A stretch of 64,000 nt of DNA from CAZHAC01 sp964383855 (GTDB lineage: Bacteria > Chloroflexota > Dormibacteria > Dormibacterales > Dormibacteraceae): NCBI GenBank assembly GCA_964383855.1, contig CAYLIP010000003.1:1-64000 (forward strand). The letters are read 5' to 3'. A model generated the notes under the pieces. It ran no database searches. It was not told the origin of the DNA and worked only from the letters and a program-made list of their open reading frames with translations. This document shows positions 32,965 to 40,569 of the stretch, piece by piece (positions within the stretch are counted from its first letter, which is position 1; each line of letters opens with the position of its first letter). Made by a program: the position numbers and the translations under genes.

Positions 32965-33384
32965 ATGCAAACCATGGTTCTCGCCCTTAAGCAGGCGGCC
33001 GAGGAGAACGAGTCCTACCGCAAGGTGGTCTTCACCGGCTCCCACAGCCAGCTCGTTCTGATGTCAGTGGCTGCCGGTTCCGAGATCGGCCTCGAGACTC
33101 ACCCCGCCGACCAGTTCTTCTACATCGTCGACGGCGAGGGAACCGCGACACTCGGGGGAAATCACTATTCGATCGAGAAGGGCGACGCCATTTTTGTCCC
33201 CGCCAGCATCGAGGACAACATCGCCGCCGGCGGCGATGAGGCGCTGCAGCTGTTCACCGTCTACGTCCCGCCCAGCCCCCCGCCGGGCTGGAGCAGAAGG
33301 ACAGACCGGAACCTCTCGCCGCCGTCACCCGCTGAGTCGGCCCCGCGTCCAGCGGCCGGGTGGCGCGGCGGGCAGGCCAGATAG
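32965..33384 (+). CDS. Cupin-domain protein
   Basis: 139 residues with a GGAGGT ribosome site. The cupin fold covers about 20-105: motif 1 GSEIGLETHPADQFFYIVDGEG and motif 2 DAIFVPASIEDNIAAGG. Motif 1 keeps one His and one Glu-like ligand; motif 2 lacks the usual His (EDN in place of xxH), so metal binding may be weakened. The C-terminal 30 residues are Pro/Arg-rich and unlike a domain. Substrate unknown. Confidence 0.85.
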   Translation: MQTMVLALKQAAEENESYRKVVFTGSHSQLVLMSVAAGSEIGLETHPADQFFYIVDGEGTATLGGNHYSIEKGDAIFVPASIEDNIAAGGDEALQLFTVYVPPSPPPGWSRRTDRNLSPPSPAESAPRPAAGWRGGQAR

Positions 33385-33463
33385 GACGCCGCGCGTGCAC
33401 CGCTATCGAAGACGAATAGCGACCGGCGCCCACGGCCGGCGGCCTGCTGTGAGAGATGTTTTA

Positions 33464-33476
33464 CAGACCAAGTCTG
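33464..33476. other. Short hairpin downstream of cupin gene
   Basis: CAGAC-CAA-GTCTG, next to a second inverted repeat CGCTAT/ATAGCG (33401-33421). Neither has a T run. The 12-base GGCCAGATAGGA occurs twice (33375-33386 and 33477-33488) around them. Confidence 0.3.
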
Positions 33477-33531
33477 GGCCAGATAGGAGTGCCCTGTTAG
33501 TCGATACCTGACGGTCCGAGTTCGACAAGAG

Positions 33532-33607
<76 letters not shown>

Positions 33608-33626
33608 ACGGCTCTGGGAACCTAAG

Positions 33627-33632
33627 ATTCTA
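33627..33632 (-). promoter_or_regulatory. -10-like element of the tRNA-Ala gene
   Basis: TAGAAT on the minus strand, 20 bases before the mature tRNA 5' end, a suitable place for a -10 box. No clear -35 at 17 bases. Confidence 0.35.
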
Positions 33633-33729
33633 ACGAGGCTCCTGACGGCCCCAGCCACCGGACCTCCCGTCCAGCCTTCCCCACATTAGTAGGGAGGCGC
33701 GCGCGCAACCATCGAATAGGATCCGCCCG

Positions 33730-35403
33730 ATGGGAGGGAGGCAGAAGGTTCGCGCGCTCATTTCGCTGCGCTGGCGGGCCCTCATCGTCACCGGCTTCGG
33801 GCTGATCATCCTCGCCGGGCTGGTGGTCTTCGACAACACCAACGAGCTGCGGCTCCTGGCCGCCCAGCGCGACCTCGAGACCGCGAGCCAGCTCGAGACC
33901 GACAACCGCGCCCTGACCGACGCCCTGGCCAGTGCCAACTCGGCCCTCCTCGGCTACGCCGCCGGCGCCCCCACCGCGCCCTCTCCGCATGCCCGGGAGG
34001 AGCTGCTGACCGAGTACCTGCAGGCGGCCACCGCCCTGAACTCGGCGCTCGACCAGGTCGACCGCGACGCCCCCGCCGCCGACTTCGTGAGCCAGGAGCA
34101 GCCGGTCCGGGAGGTGGTGACCCGCTGGCAGAGCTGGGCCGAGAGCACGCGGCAGGCGGTCGATGCCCGCGGCACCGTCAAACCGGCCGCCGGCCAGCTG
34201 CTGCTGGACCAGTTCCAGGCCGCCGAATACTCTTTCACCCGGTCGCTCACCGCGGCCAACGGCGGGGCCGCCCTGGCCCTTGAGCAGCGGCGTGCGGAAC
34301 ACGTTCACTTCTTCTACGGAGCCCTCGGCACCGAGGCGCTCGTCATCGTGCTGCTTGCGATCGCCGTCATCCACGGGCTTGTGAACCCGATCGGGAGCCT
34401 GACCCGAACCGCCGAGGTTCTGGCCGCCGGCCGCCCCATCCACGTTCCCTTCACCAGGCGCAAGGACGAGGTGGGCAGCCTCGCGCGCGCCCTCTCGGCC
34501 TGGCAGCAGGCGGCCGCCGACGTCGCCCACGTCTACGAGCGCTCACCGCTGGGCATGGCCCGGCTGGACGCCGCCGGCCGGATCCTCGACTCCAATCCAA
34601 GTCTTCGCCGCATGCTGCCAGGCGCTCGGTTGGTGGGCGCACGGTACGCGGACCTCTTGGAGGCCCAGGATGGCAGCCGGTTCGATGCCCTCCTGGCCTC
34701 CCTGATCGGCGGCGAGCGCGACACCTTCGCGGTCGAGGCCCGCCACCACTCGCCGGCTCGCCGTCCCTTCTGGGGCAACGTCACGGGCGCCGCGGTGCCG
34801 GCCCCCGAGGGCGCGGCCGCCGCCTACGCGCTGGTCATGCTGGAGGACGTCGATCTCCGCAAGAACCAGGAGCTGGAGCTCGCCCACCGTGCCGCCCATG
34901 ACCCCCTGACCGGTCTCCCCAACCGCGCGCTTTTCCGGGACCGCCTGGAGCAGGCGCTGCGCGCCGCCCGCCGCCGCCGGGGTGAGCTGGCCGTGCTCCT
35001 GATCGACCTCGACCGCTTCAAGCCGATCAACGACGAGCTCGGTCACCACGCCGGCGACCTCGTCCTCCAGCAGCTCGCGGCGCGCATGGGCGGCTCCCTT
35101 CGCCAGGCCGACACGGTCGCCCGCATCGGCGGCGACGAGTTCGCCGTACTGCTCGCCCAGGAGGGAAGACAGGGTGCGGTGGCGGCCGCGCACAAGCTGA
35201 TGGAGGCGGCCAGCCAGCCTTTCGAGATCGATGGCGTTCAGCGCTCGATCGGCCTCAGCATCGGCATCTCGGTCTTCCCGGCCAACGCCGCCTCGGCCGA
35301 CGGGCTGCTGCGCCGGGCTGACGCCGCCATGTACGAGGCCAAACGAGCGCAGAGCGGCTACCGGCTCTCCGGCCGAGCGGCCAAAGTGGCGGCCCGCCTC
35401 TAG
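33730..35403 (+). CDS. Membrane diguanylate cyclase (sensor, HAMP, PAS, GGDEF)
   Basis: 557 residues. Transmembrane helix at about 17-34, a helical extracytoplasmic sensor (CHASE3-like) to about 195, second helix at about 200-218, HAMP linker, PAS domain at about 265-375, then GGDEF at about 385-545. The active site is intact (GGDEF at 467-471), and the RxxD product-inhibition site (RQAD, 458-461) stands five residues before it as in feedback-regulated enzymes. Expected to make cyclic di-GMP. Overlaps the convergent next gene by 4 bases. Confidence 0.92.
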   Translation: MGGRQKVRALISLRWRALIVTGFGLIILAGLVVFDNTNELRLLAAQRDLETASQLETDNRALTDALASANSALLGYAAGAPTAPSPHAREELLTEYLQAATALNSALDQVDRDAPAADFVSQEQPVREVVTRWQSWAESTRQAVDARGTVKPAAGQLLLDQFQAAEYSFTRSLTAANGGAALALEQRRAEHVHFFYGALGTEALVIVLLAIAVIHGLVNPIGSLTRTAEVLAAGRPIHVPFTRRKDEVGSLARALSAWQQAAADVAHVYERSPLGMARLDAAGRILDSNPSLRRMLPGARLVGARYADLLEAQDGSRFDALLASLIGGERDTFAVEARHHSPARRPFWGNVTGAAVPAPEGAAAAYALVMLEDVDLRKNQELELAHRAAHDPLTGLPNRALFRDRLEQALRAARRRRGELAVLLIDLDRFKPINDELGHHAGDLVLQQLAARMGGSLRQADTVARIGGDEFAVLLAQEGRQGAVAAAHKLMEAASQPFEIDGVQRSIGLSIGISVFPANAASADGLLRRADAAMYEAKRAQSGYRLSGRAAKVAARL

Positions 35404-36611
35404 GAGCTGGTCCCGGGTACGGAAACCTGGACCGGAGCCGCCGCCCCGTCCGCCAGGGACCTCTCCAGGGGTGTCCGGAAGGCGGGCACTATGCGGGTTC
35501 CCTGGAGCCAGGTTTCGAGCCGCCGCGCCTCGGCTTCGATAGCGCTCGCGGCCTGCTCGCCGGCGTCCTCGAGAAGCGCCGTCACCACCCGCCCCCCGCG
35601 CTGCGCCCAGCCGCCCACCACGCGCCCGTCCCACCAGACGGTCGGACCGGCATTGCCCGAGCGGTCGAAGAGCGCGGCGGCGTGGGGGCCGAGGTACCAG
35701 GAGCGCTCCTTCCAGCCCATCACCGTCGGATCGAGCGCCGGCAGCAGCGCCGCCGACGGCGGTGGCGCGGCCACCGGCTCCAGGTCGTCAGCCAGGACGT
35801 AGCCGGTCCCGCTCTCGAGCTCGACCGCCACGGCCCCGGCGTCGCGCAGAGCCCGCCGCGCCTCGCGCGCGGTCCAGCCCGTCCACCAGCGAACGTCGTC
35901 TTCGGTGCCGGGACCGTAAGCCCTCAGCCAAAGCCTGGCCAGCTCGGCCTGGGCCTCGGCGAGCGGCAGCTCGGGCACCCCGCCGGGCAGCCAGCGTTCG
36001 ACCGGAGACCACCGGTACTGGGAGCTGGTCCAGGACCCCCGGGGTCGCCCGCGCACGATGCGGCCACCGGCGGCGAGCAGGAAAAGGACGCGGGTCGAGA
36101 CGCCGACCTCGCCCGCCCACGGCCGGTCGCCACCCAGCCGCAGCTTGGCCTGCAAACCGGGGACGAGCGGCGTCAGCTCGGACGCGTAAGCCTCGCCGCG
36201 CGACCGGAGCTGCTTGAGGGTGGCCTCCTCGACGCGGCGCAGCCATCCGAGGCCGTCCTCCGTGATGCCTCCCTGCTCGACGAAGGCGGCCAGCCGGCGC
36301 CGCTCCCGCTCGGCGATGGTTCGGGCGCAGGCTGAATGGATGACCGGCACCATCCCGGCGGGGACGGCGAAGACGGTCCGGCGCATGCCCAGCATGCGCA
36401 CCAGGGCGCGGTCGTCGTAGAGCGCCGCCTCGATCTCGGCCACGCTGACCTCGGTCATCCGCGCCCAGATCGCGAGGAAGACCGCCGCCGGGCCGGTGGC
36501 GTGAAGGGCGACCAGGGCCCTGGCAACCTCGACCGGGGAGGAGCCAGACCGGCCCAGAAGGTGCCGGGCGGCCAGCCGCGACCGGCGCTCCGCGTCGGAG
36601 ATGAGCCTCAC
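35400..36611 (-). CDS. Winged-helix DNA-binding protein, HTH_42 / AlkZ-like
   Basis: 403 residues. VALHATGPAAVFLAIWARM, ALVRMLGMRRTVFAVP, YRWSPVERWLPG and the C-terminal LLPALDPTVMGWKERSWYLG and VWWDGRVVGGWAQR are the conserved blocks of the HTH_42 family, which includes the DNA glycosylase AlkZ/YcaQ that removes bulky or crosslinked bases. The catalytic QxQ-type motif of AlkZ is not evident (HATGPA here), so glycosylase activity is uncertain. Confidence 0.85.
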   Translation of the reverse strand: MRLISDAERRSRLAARHLLGRSGSSPVEVARALVALHATGPAAVFLAIWARMTEVSVAEIEAALYDDRALVRMLGMRRTVFAVPAGMVPVIHSACARTIAERERRRLAAFVEQGGITEDGLGWLRRVEEATLKQLRSRGEAYASELTPLVPGLQAKLRLGGDRPWAGEVGVSTRVLFLLAAGGRIVRGRPRGSWTSSQYRWSPVERWLPGGVPELPLAEAQAELARLWLRAYGPGTEDDVRWWTGWTAREARRALRDAGAVAVELESGTGYVLADDLEPVAAPPPSAALLPALDPTVMGWKERSWYLGPHAAALFDRSGNAGPTVWWDGRVVGGWAQRGGRVVTALLEDAGEQAASAIEAEARRLETWLQGTRIVPAFRTPLERSLADGAAAPVQVSVPGTSS

Positions 36612-36777
36612 CTGCGACAGGGTCCCACTTGATACCGGCCGCCGGAGGGTTTAACCTCAGGCTCGCCTCGGCTTGCGAGGCAGTGCCCGGCGCCTGGGGG
36701 CTACCGGGATCAAACGACTGCCGCCCAAGGTCTGTGATCTCGGAGGGAGGGCCGCCACCCTCATCCGAGGCGTACCC

Positions 36778-38049
36778 TCAGCCGGCGAGGCCGAGGTCCG
36801 CCCAGCCGGTGACCAGGATGGCCGCCAGCTGCCGCGCCGCAACCTGCCAGGAGGCGGGCGCGCCGGCCCAGGTGAACCGGCCCTGCTCGAGGCTTGATGC
36901 CGCCTGCGGCTCGTGGTCGATCTCGACCAGTCCCCGCGCGTTGGGCAGCGTCTCCCGGAGCTCCTCGACATCGAGCCGAGCGTGTGACTCCAGCGCCCGG
37001 TTGACGACCAGCACGTAATCCCGCTCGGCCGGGAGATGCGTGCCCACCGCGGCCACCACCGAGGCCGTGGTCGGGCTGCCGTCGGTGACCAGGACGAGCT
37101 GGTCGGCCGCCTCCATCGCCGCGCGCGCAAACGGGTTGCGAACCCCGGCCCCGCAGTCGAGGACGAGGATCCCGGCCATCTGCTGGAGCCGCCTGATCAC
37201 CCTCTCATAGGCCTCCACCTCGAGCGTGTCGACGCGCCCCGGGTGGTCGGGCGCGGGCAGAACCATCAGCCCGTGCGCGGCCCGGCCCAGGCACCGGTCG
37301 AGCATGGAGACGGTGAGCGCCGGCTGCTCCAGCACCTGGACCAGCTCGTCCACGTGCACGGCGTCCGCGTTCTCCATGCTGCGGCCCAGCGTCCCGTAGT
37401 CGGGGTCGTAGTCGACGGCGATGACGCGGTCGTTGCGGACCATCGCGAGCAGCGTGCCAAGGAGGACGCTGGACGTGGTCTTGCCCACCCCGCCCTTGGG
37501 CGAGATGACGGCGATGGTGACGCATCGCCGGAGCCGCGGCGCTGCGATCACGCGATCGAGCTGGCGCCGGTAGTCGGTGCTCTCCCAGGCCTGGCGCGCG
37601 CGCTCGACGGCGGTCGAGCGCCGGCCCATGGCGAACTCGGGACGGGGCTCATCGCTGCCCGCCCGCACGGCGCCGGCCATGGTCCTCAGGCGATCGGTGA
37701 GGGCCGGCCTGGCCGGCACCGCGAGCTCTGACGCCTCCGCCGCCGGCGTGCCGGCGACCGGCTTGGGCGCGGCCGCAGGCGGCTGCGCCGGTTCGGATGC
37801 CGGCGTGCCCGACCGCCGCAGCGTGAGGACCGCCCCGTCAGCGACGTGCGCCTCCCCGAGGGTGGCGTGCGAATCGAGGTCGCCGGCGGGCGCCGCCAGC
37901 ACCCAGCCCGCAGCGTCCGCCGTCTGCGAGCCCTCGACCATCTCGACCAGAGTCGGTATGAGCTCGGTGACTGCCTTGCCGTCGGGAAGGGCCACGTCGA
38001 CGCGACGCGTCGGTCCCTCCACGGTCACGAAAACCCGATCCAAAGCCAT
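36778..38049 (-). CDS. MinD/ParA-like ATPase with N-terminal YukD/ubiquitin-like domain
   Basis: 423 residues. Residues about 1-80 have the beta-grasp pattern of YukD/EccD-type ubiquitin-like domains (FVTVEGPTRRVDVALPDGKAV and ATLGEAHVADGAVLTL). A Pro/Ala linker follows. Residues about 178-420 are a deviant Walker ATPase: ISPKGGVGKTTSS, AVDYDPDYGTLG and LVLDCGAGVRN. Such fusions accompany type VII (ESX) secretion in Actinobacteria, but no EccC, EccB or WXG100 gene is in the window. Divergent from the GlsB gene. Confidence 0.87.
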   Translation of the reverse strand: MALDRVFVTVEGPTRRVDVALPDGKAVTELIPTLVEMVEGSQTADAAGWVLAAPAGDLDSHATLGEAHVADGAVLTLRRSGTPASEPAQPPAAAPKPVAGTPAAEASELAVPARPALTDRLRTMAGAVRAGSDEPRPEFAMGRRSTAVERARQAWESTDYRRQLDRVIAAPRLRRCVTIAVISPKGGVGKTTSSVLLGTLLAMVRNDRVIAVDYDPDYGTLGRSMENADAVHVDELVQVLEQPALTVSMLDRCLGRAAHGLMVLPAPDHPGRVDTLEVEAYERVIRRLQQMAGILVLDCGAGVRNPFARAAMEAADQLVLVTDGSPTTASVVAAVGTHLPAERDYVLVVNRALESHARLDVEELRETLPNARGLVEIDHEPQAASSLEQGRFTWAGAPASWQVAARQLAAILVTGWADLGLAG

Positions 38050-38122
38050 GCGCTATCCGGGGTTAGAAACGCCCCTGTCCATGAGCGTACCCACTTGGGC
38101 CCGTGATGAGGACGATCCCGAT

Positions 38123-38152
38123 TTGACGTCCCGGCGCAATGCTTAGTAAAAA
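38123..38152 (+). promoter_or_regulatory. Sigma-70-type promoter of glsB-like gene
   Basis: TTGACG (38123-38128), 18-base spacer, TAAAAA (38147-38152), 41 bases before the ATG. The AT-rich patch stands out in this genome. Confidence 0.55.
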
Positions 38153-38193
38153 TGTGACAGTAGCCGACTCACTTTTGGCCTCAAGGAGGTTTT

Positions 38194-38457
38194 ATGCACT
38201 TCATAATCTGGCTGATCGTCGGAGGCATCGCGGGCGCGATCGCCGGCCGCCTCATGAGCGGCCATGGTTACGGCATCGTGGTCGACGTGATCCTCGGCAT
38301 TGTCGGCGGCTTCGTCGGTGGGTTCCTGCTCTCCCTGGTCGGACTGGGCGGCAGCGGGATCATCTGGACCTTCATCACGGCGCTGATCGGCGCCATCATC
38401 CTGGTCGCGATCGTGCACATGATCCGCCGGGAGCCGATGCGGACCCGGACCTACTGA
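38194..38457 (+). CDS. GlsB/YeaQ/YmgE-family stress membrane protein
   Basis: 87 residues with three hydrophobic helices: IIWLIVGGIAGAIAGRLMSG, VVDVILGIVGGFVGGFLLSLVG and FITALIGAIILVAIVHMI. The Gly-rich first helix and the GIVGGFVGG motif define the transglycosylase-associated protein family, usually induced in stress. An AAGGAGG ribosome site precedes it and its own promoter and terminator flank it, so it is monocistronic. Confidence 0.93.
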   Translation: MHFIIWLIVGGIAGAIAGRLMSGHGYGIVVDVILGIVGGFVGGFLLSLVGLGGSGIIWTFITALIGAIILVAIVHMIRREPMRTRTY

Positions 38458-38470
38458 GACCGAGTCGGAG

Positions 38471-38505
38471 AGGCCCCGCCCGACGTGGGCGGGGCCTTCC
38501 TTTCT
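38471..38505 (+). terminator. Rho-independent terminator of glsB-like gene
   Basis: Eleven-pair perfect stem AGGCCCCGCCC / GGGCGGGGCCT (38471-38481, 38487-38497) with loop GACGT, then TCCTTTCT. The 3' end of the convergent gene (38504) touches it, so it may serve both strands. Confidence 0.85.
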
Positions 38506-39091
38506 ATCCGGCTCGGCCTGAGACCTCGGACACGGTCGCCTCGATGACGACCCCACCGGCTCGGAAGGTCAGCCGGTCGCCCCGCCTCACGACCTGGTAG
38601 CGCCCCTCCCCCACGACCTCCGCGATGCGCCCCCTTTCGACCCGCACGATGACGCCCTCGGGCGATAGGAAGACATCGTCGGAGAACTCCCTCAGGCCGC
38701 CGGCCTCGAGTTCGCCCGCCTTCCTCGCGGCGGGCGCGGGCGGCCGGGCGGGTTCTGGGCGCGGCTCCTGGCGGCGACGCAAAGGCGGCGCGGGTTTGTC
38801 GGCCACCGCCGGGCGCGGCGCCCGCTCGCGCGCCTGGGCCAGCGACAGCTCAAGCAGCTGCTCGCCCGCATCCTCCATGAAGAAGGCGGAGGAGACCGCG
38901 GCGGGGTCGCTGCGCCGCCGCAGGCAGATCGAGCACGTGGGATCGGCCTCGACCTCCCCGGCCATGCCCTCCCCGAACTCCTGCCCGCAGAGCGTGCGCG
39001 TGGGCGCGCCGGGCCGCACCGCGGGCGTCAGATGGACCTTGCCCCTGCCCTTCTGGACGCGCTTCAGCTCGATGCCCGCCGCCACCGGCAC
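38504..39091 (-). CDS. Hypothetical protein with zinc-ribbon-like cysteines
   Basis: About 195 residues from the GTG at 39091; the frame is open to 39163 and a GTG at 39085 is also possible. The N-terminal part has a Cys pattern TLCGQEF...DPTCSICLRR that could form a small zinc site. A long Pro/Arg linker follows, then a C-terminal beta-rich domain (GVIVRVERGRIAEVVGEGRYQVV and FRAGGVVIEATVSEV). No family recognised. Confidence 0.6.
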   Translation of the reverse strand: MPVAAGIELKRVQKGRGKVHLTPAVRPGAPTRTLCGQEFGEGMAGEVEADPTCSICLRRRSDPAAVSSAFFMEDAGEQLLELSLAQARERAPRPAVADKPAPPLRRRQEPRPEPARPPAPAARKAGELEAGGLREFSDDVFLSPEGVIVRVERGRIAEVVGEGRYQVVRRGDRLTFRAGGVVIEATVSEVSGRAG

Positions 39092-39201
39092 AGCGTACGG
39101 CCGGCGGCCGGCCACCTGGCAAAGTCGAGCGCTTGAGCTGCGCGTCCCGGCCAGGATGGGCAATATGTCCCGGCCCCCAACTCACCCTGCCGGCCTGTCC
39201 C

Positions 39202-39231
39202 TTGACAGCCCGATCCGCGCCCGGAGGATAG
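39202..39231 (+). promoter_or_regulatory. Possible promoter of ScyD-like gene
   Basis: A perfect -35 TTGACA (39202-39207) is followed after 18 bases by GGATAG. The -10 is poor. The ATG is 55 bases downstream. Confidence 0.4.
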
Positions 39232-39285
39232 GGCTGGCTCCGGGAACCGCGGAGCGATGCATCAGCCACATTCAGGGGGGCGGGT

Positions 39286-40473
39286 ATGCGCTTGAAGAGG
39301 CGTCTCTTATTGCTTTCGGTGGTCGCGGCGGCCACTCTGCTACCAGGGCCGGCGGCGGCGTCAGGCCCGAGCGTCTCGCTGGTGACGGCGGGCCTCGACA
39401 GCCCTCGGGCGGTCATCTTCATGGGCGGCCAGGCGGTGGTTTCCGAGAGCGGTCATGGCGGCCCGACCTGTTTTGCGCCAGAGCCCGGGTTCAACATCTG
39501 CTACGGCGACACATCCCGGATATCGAAGGTCAACAGCACCAGTGGCGCGCGCTCCACCCTGGCGAGCGGGTTCCTCTCGGTCGCGCTGGGTCCGGAGGGC
39601 ACCGAGGGCGTCATGGGCCTCGCGCTGCGTGACGGCCATCTGCTGGCCCAGGTCGGCGGCACCACTCGGGAGCTGCCACCCGGCGCATTGACGCAGCAGG
39701 CAGGGCACCTGATGTCGGTCAACTCCACGTCGGGAGCCTTCCACCCGATCGCTTCGGTGGGAGATTTCGACTTCGACTACACAAAGCAGTTCACCGAACC
39801 GACGCCCGGCGTCTACAGCCCGGGCACCCAGGAGCACGACGCCAATCCCACCGGCATCGTGGTCATCGATGACGACGTCCTGGTCGCCGACTCGGGTGCC
39901 AACACGATCACGCGTGTGAGCGAAAGCGGGCGCCTGTCGGTGGTGCAGCACTTCCCGTGGAGGGACACCACCCCCACCAACTTCCCGAGCGACGAGGTCC
40001 CGACCTGCCTGGCCCAGACCGACGACGATTCGCTCTGGCTGGGCACGCTGGCCGGGCATCTCTACAGGATCGTCGGCGCAGCGGCGTACCCGGTGGTGCC
40101 CATGGCCGGCGGCCAGCCGCTCCTAAGCCACGTCACCGGCTGCACGGCCGACGAGGACGGCAACCTCTACCTGGTCAACATGTTCGGGCCCGGGACCTTC
40201 GGCGACCGATCGTTCCCGATCGGCAGCGTGGTCAAGTACAACACCGAGTCGCACAGGGGCTCGGTCCTAGCGACGGCCGCGAGCAACCCCCTCCTATTCC
40301 TGCCCTACGACGCCGCCATCGGCCCCGACGGCAACCTCTATGTGACCGCCGGCGCGATGTGCGACTCGGCCGGTCACAACCCCTTCGGGGGAGGGCCCAA
40401 CCCCTGCCAGATCGGATCGGTCGTCGGCGGCCGGCTGGTGAAGATCACCCTTCCCGAATCGGACGAAGACTGA
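39286..40473 (+). CDS. Secreted ScyD/ScyE-family beta-propeller protein
   Basis: 395 residues with a clear signal peptide (MRLKRRLLLLSVVAAATLLPG, cleavage near AAASGP). The mature protein has repeated beta-blade segments such as GLDSPRAVIFMGGQAVVSE, GIVVIDDDVLVADSGANTITRV and AIGPDGNLYVTAG, matching the ScyD/ScyE family named after cyanobacterial scytonemin genes but widespread in soil bacteria with unknown role. GGGGGGCGGG lies before the ATG. Strong terminator downstream. Confidence 0.85.
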   Translation: MRLKRRLLLLSVVAAATLLPGPAAASGPSVSLVTAGLDSPRAVIFMGGQAVVSESGHGGPTCFAPEPGFNICYGDTSRISKVNSTSGARSTLASGFLSVALGPEGTEGVMGLALRDGHLLAQVGGTTRELPPGALTQQAGHLMSVNSTSGAFHPIASVGDFDFDYTKQFTEPTPGVYSPGTQEHDANPTGIVVIDDDVLVADSGANTITRVSESGRLSVVQHFPWRDTTPTNFPSDEVPTCLAQTDDDSLWLGTLAGHLYRIVGAAAYPVVPMAGGQPLLSHVTGCTADEDGNLYLVNMFGPGTFGDRSFPIGSVVKYNTESHRGSVLATAASNPLLFLPYDAAIGPDGNLYVTAGAMCDSAGHNPFGGGPNPCQIGSVVGGRLVKITLPESDED

Positions 40474-40485
40474 TTCCACCCGTGA

Positions 40486-40522
40486 AGCCCCTCCCGCAAC
40501 GCGCGGGAGGGGCTCTTTCTTT
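40486..40522 (+). terminator. Rho-independent terminator
   Basis: Twelve-pair perfect stem AGCCCCTCCCGC / GCGGGAGGGGCT (40486-40497, 40503-40514), loop AACGC, then CTTTCTTT. Ends the ScyD-like gene. Confidence 0.88.
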
Positions 40523-40569
40523 GCGCTCGGGAGCACGACTCGACAGCCGGAACGGCCAGGGCTGACCTC

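Noticed and set aside
33375..33488. Twelve-base direct repeat GGCCAGATAGGA as an integration-site duplication next to the tRNA gene
   Set aside because: Only 12 bases, 102 apart, with no integrase or mobile gene between or near; the tRNA 3' end is not part of it.
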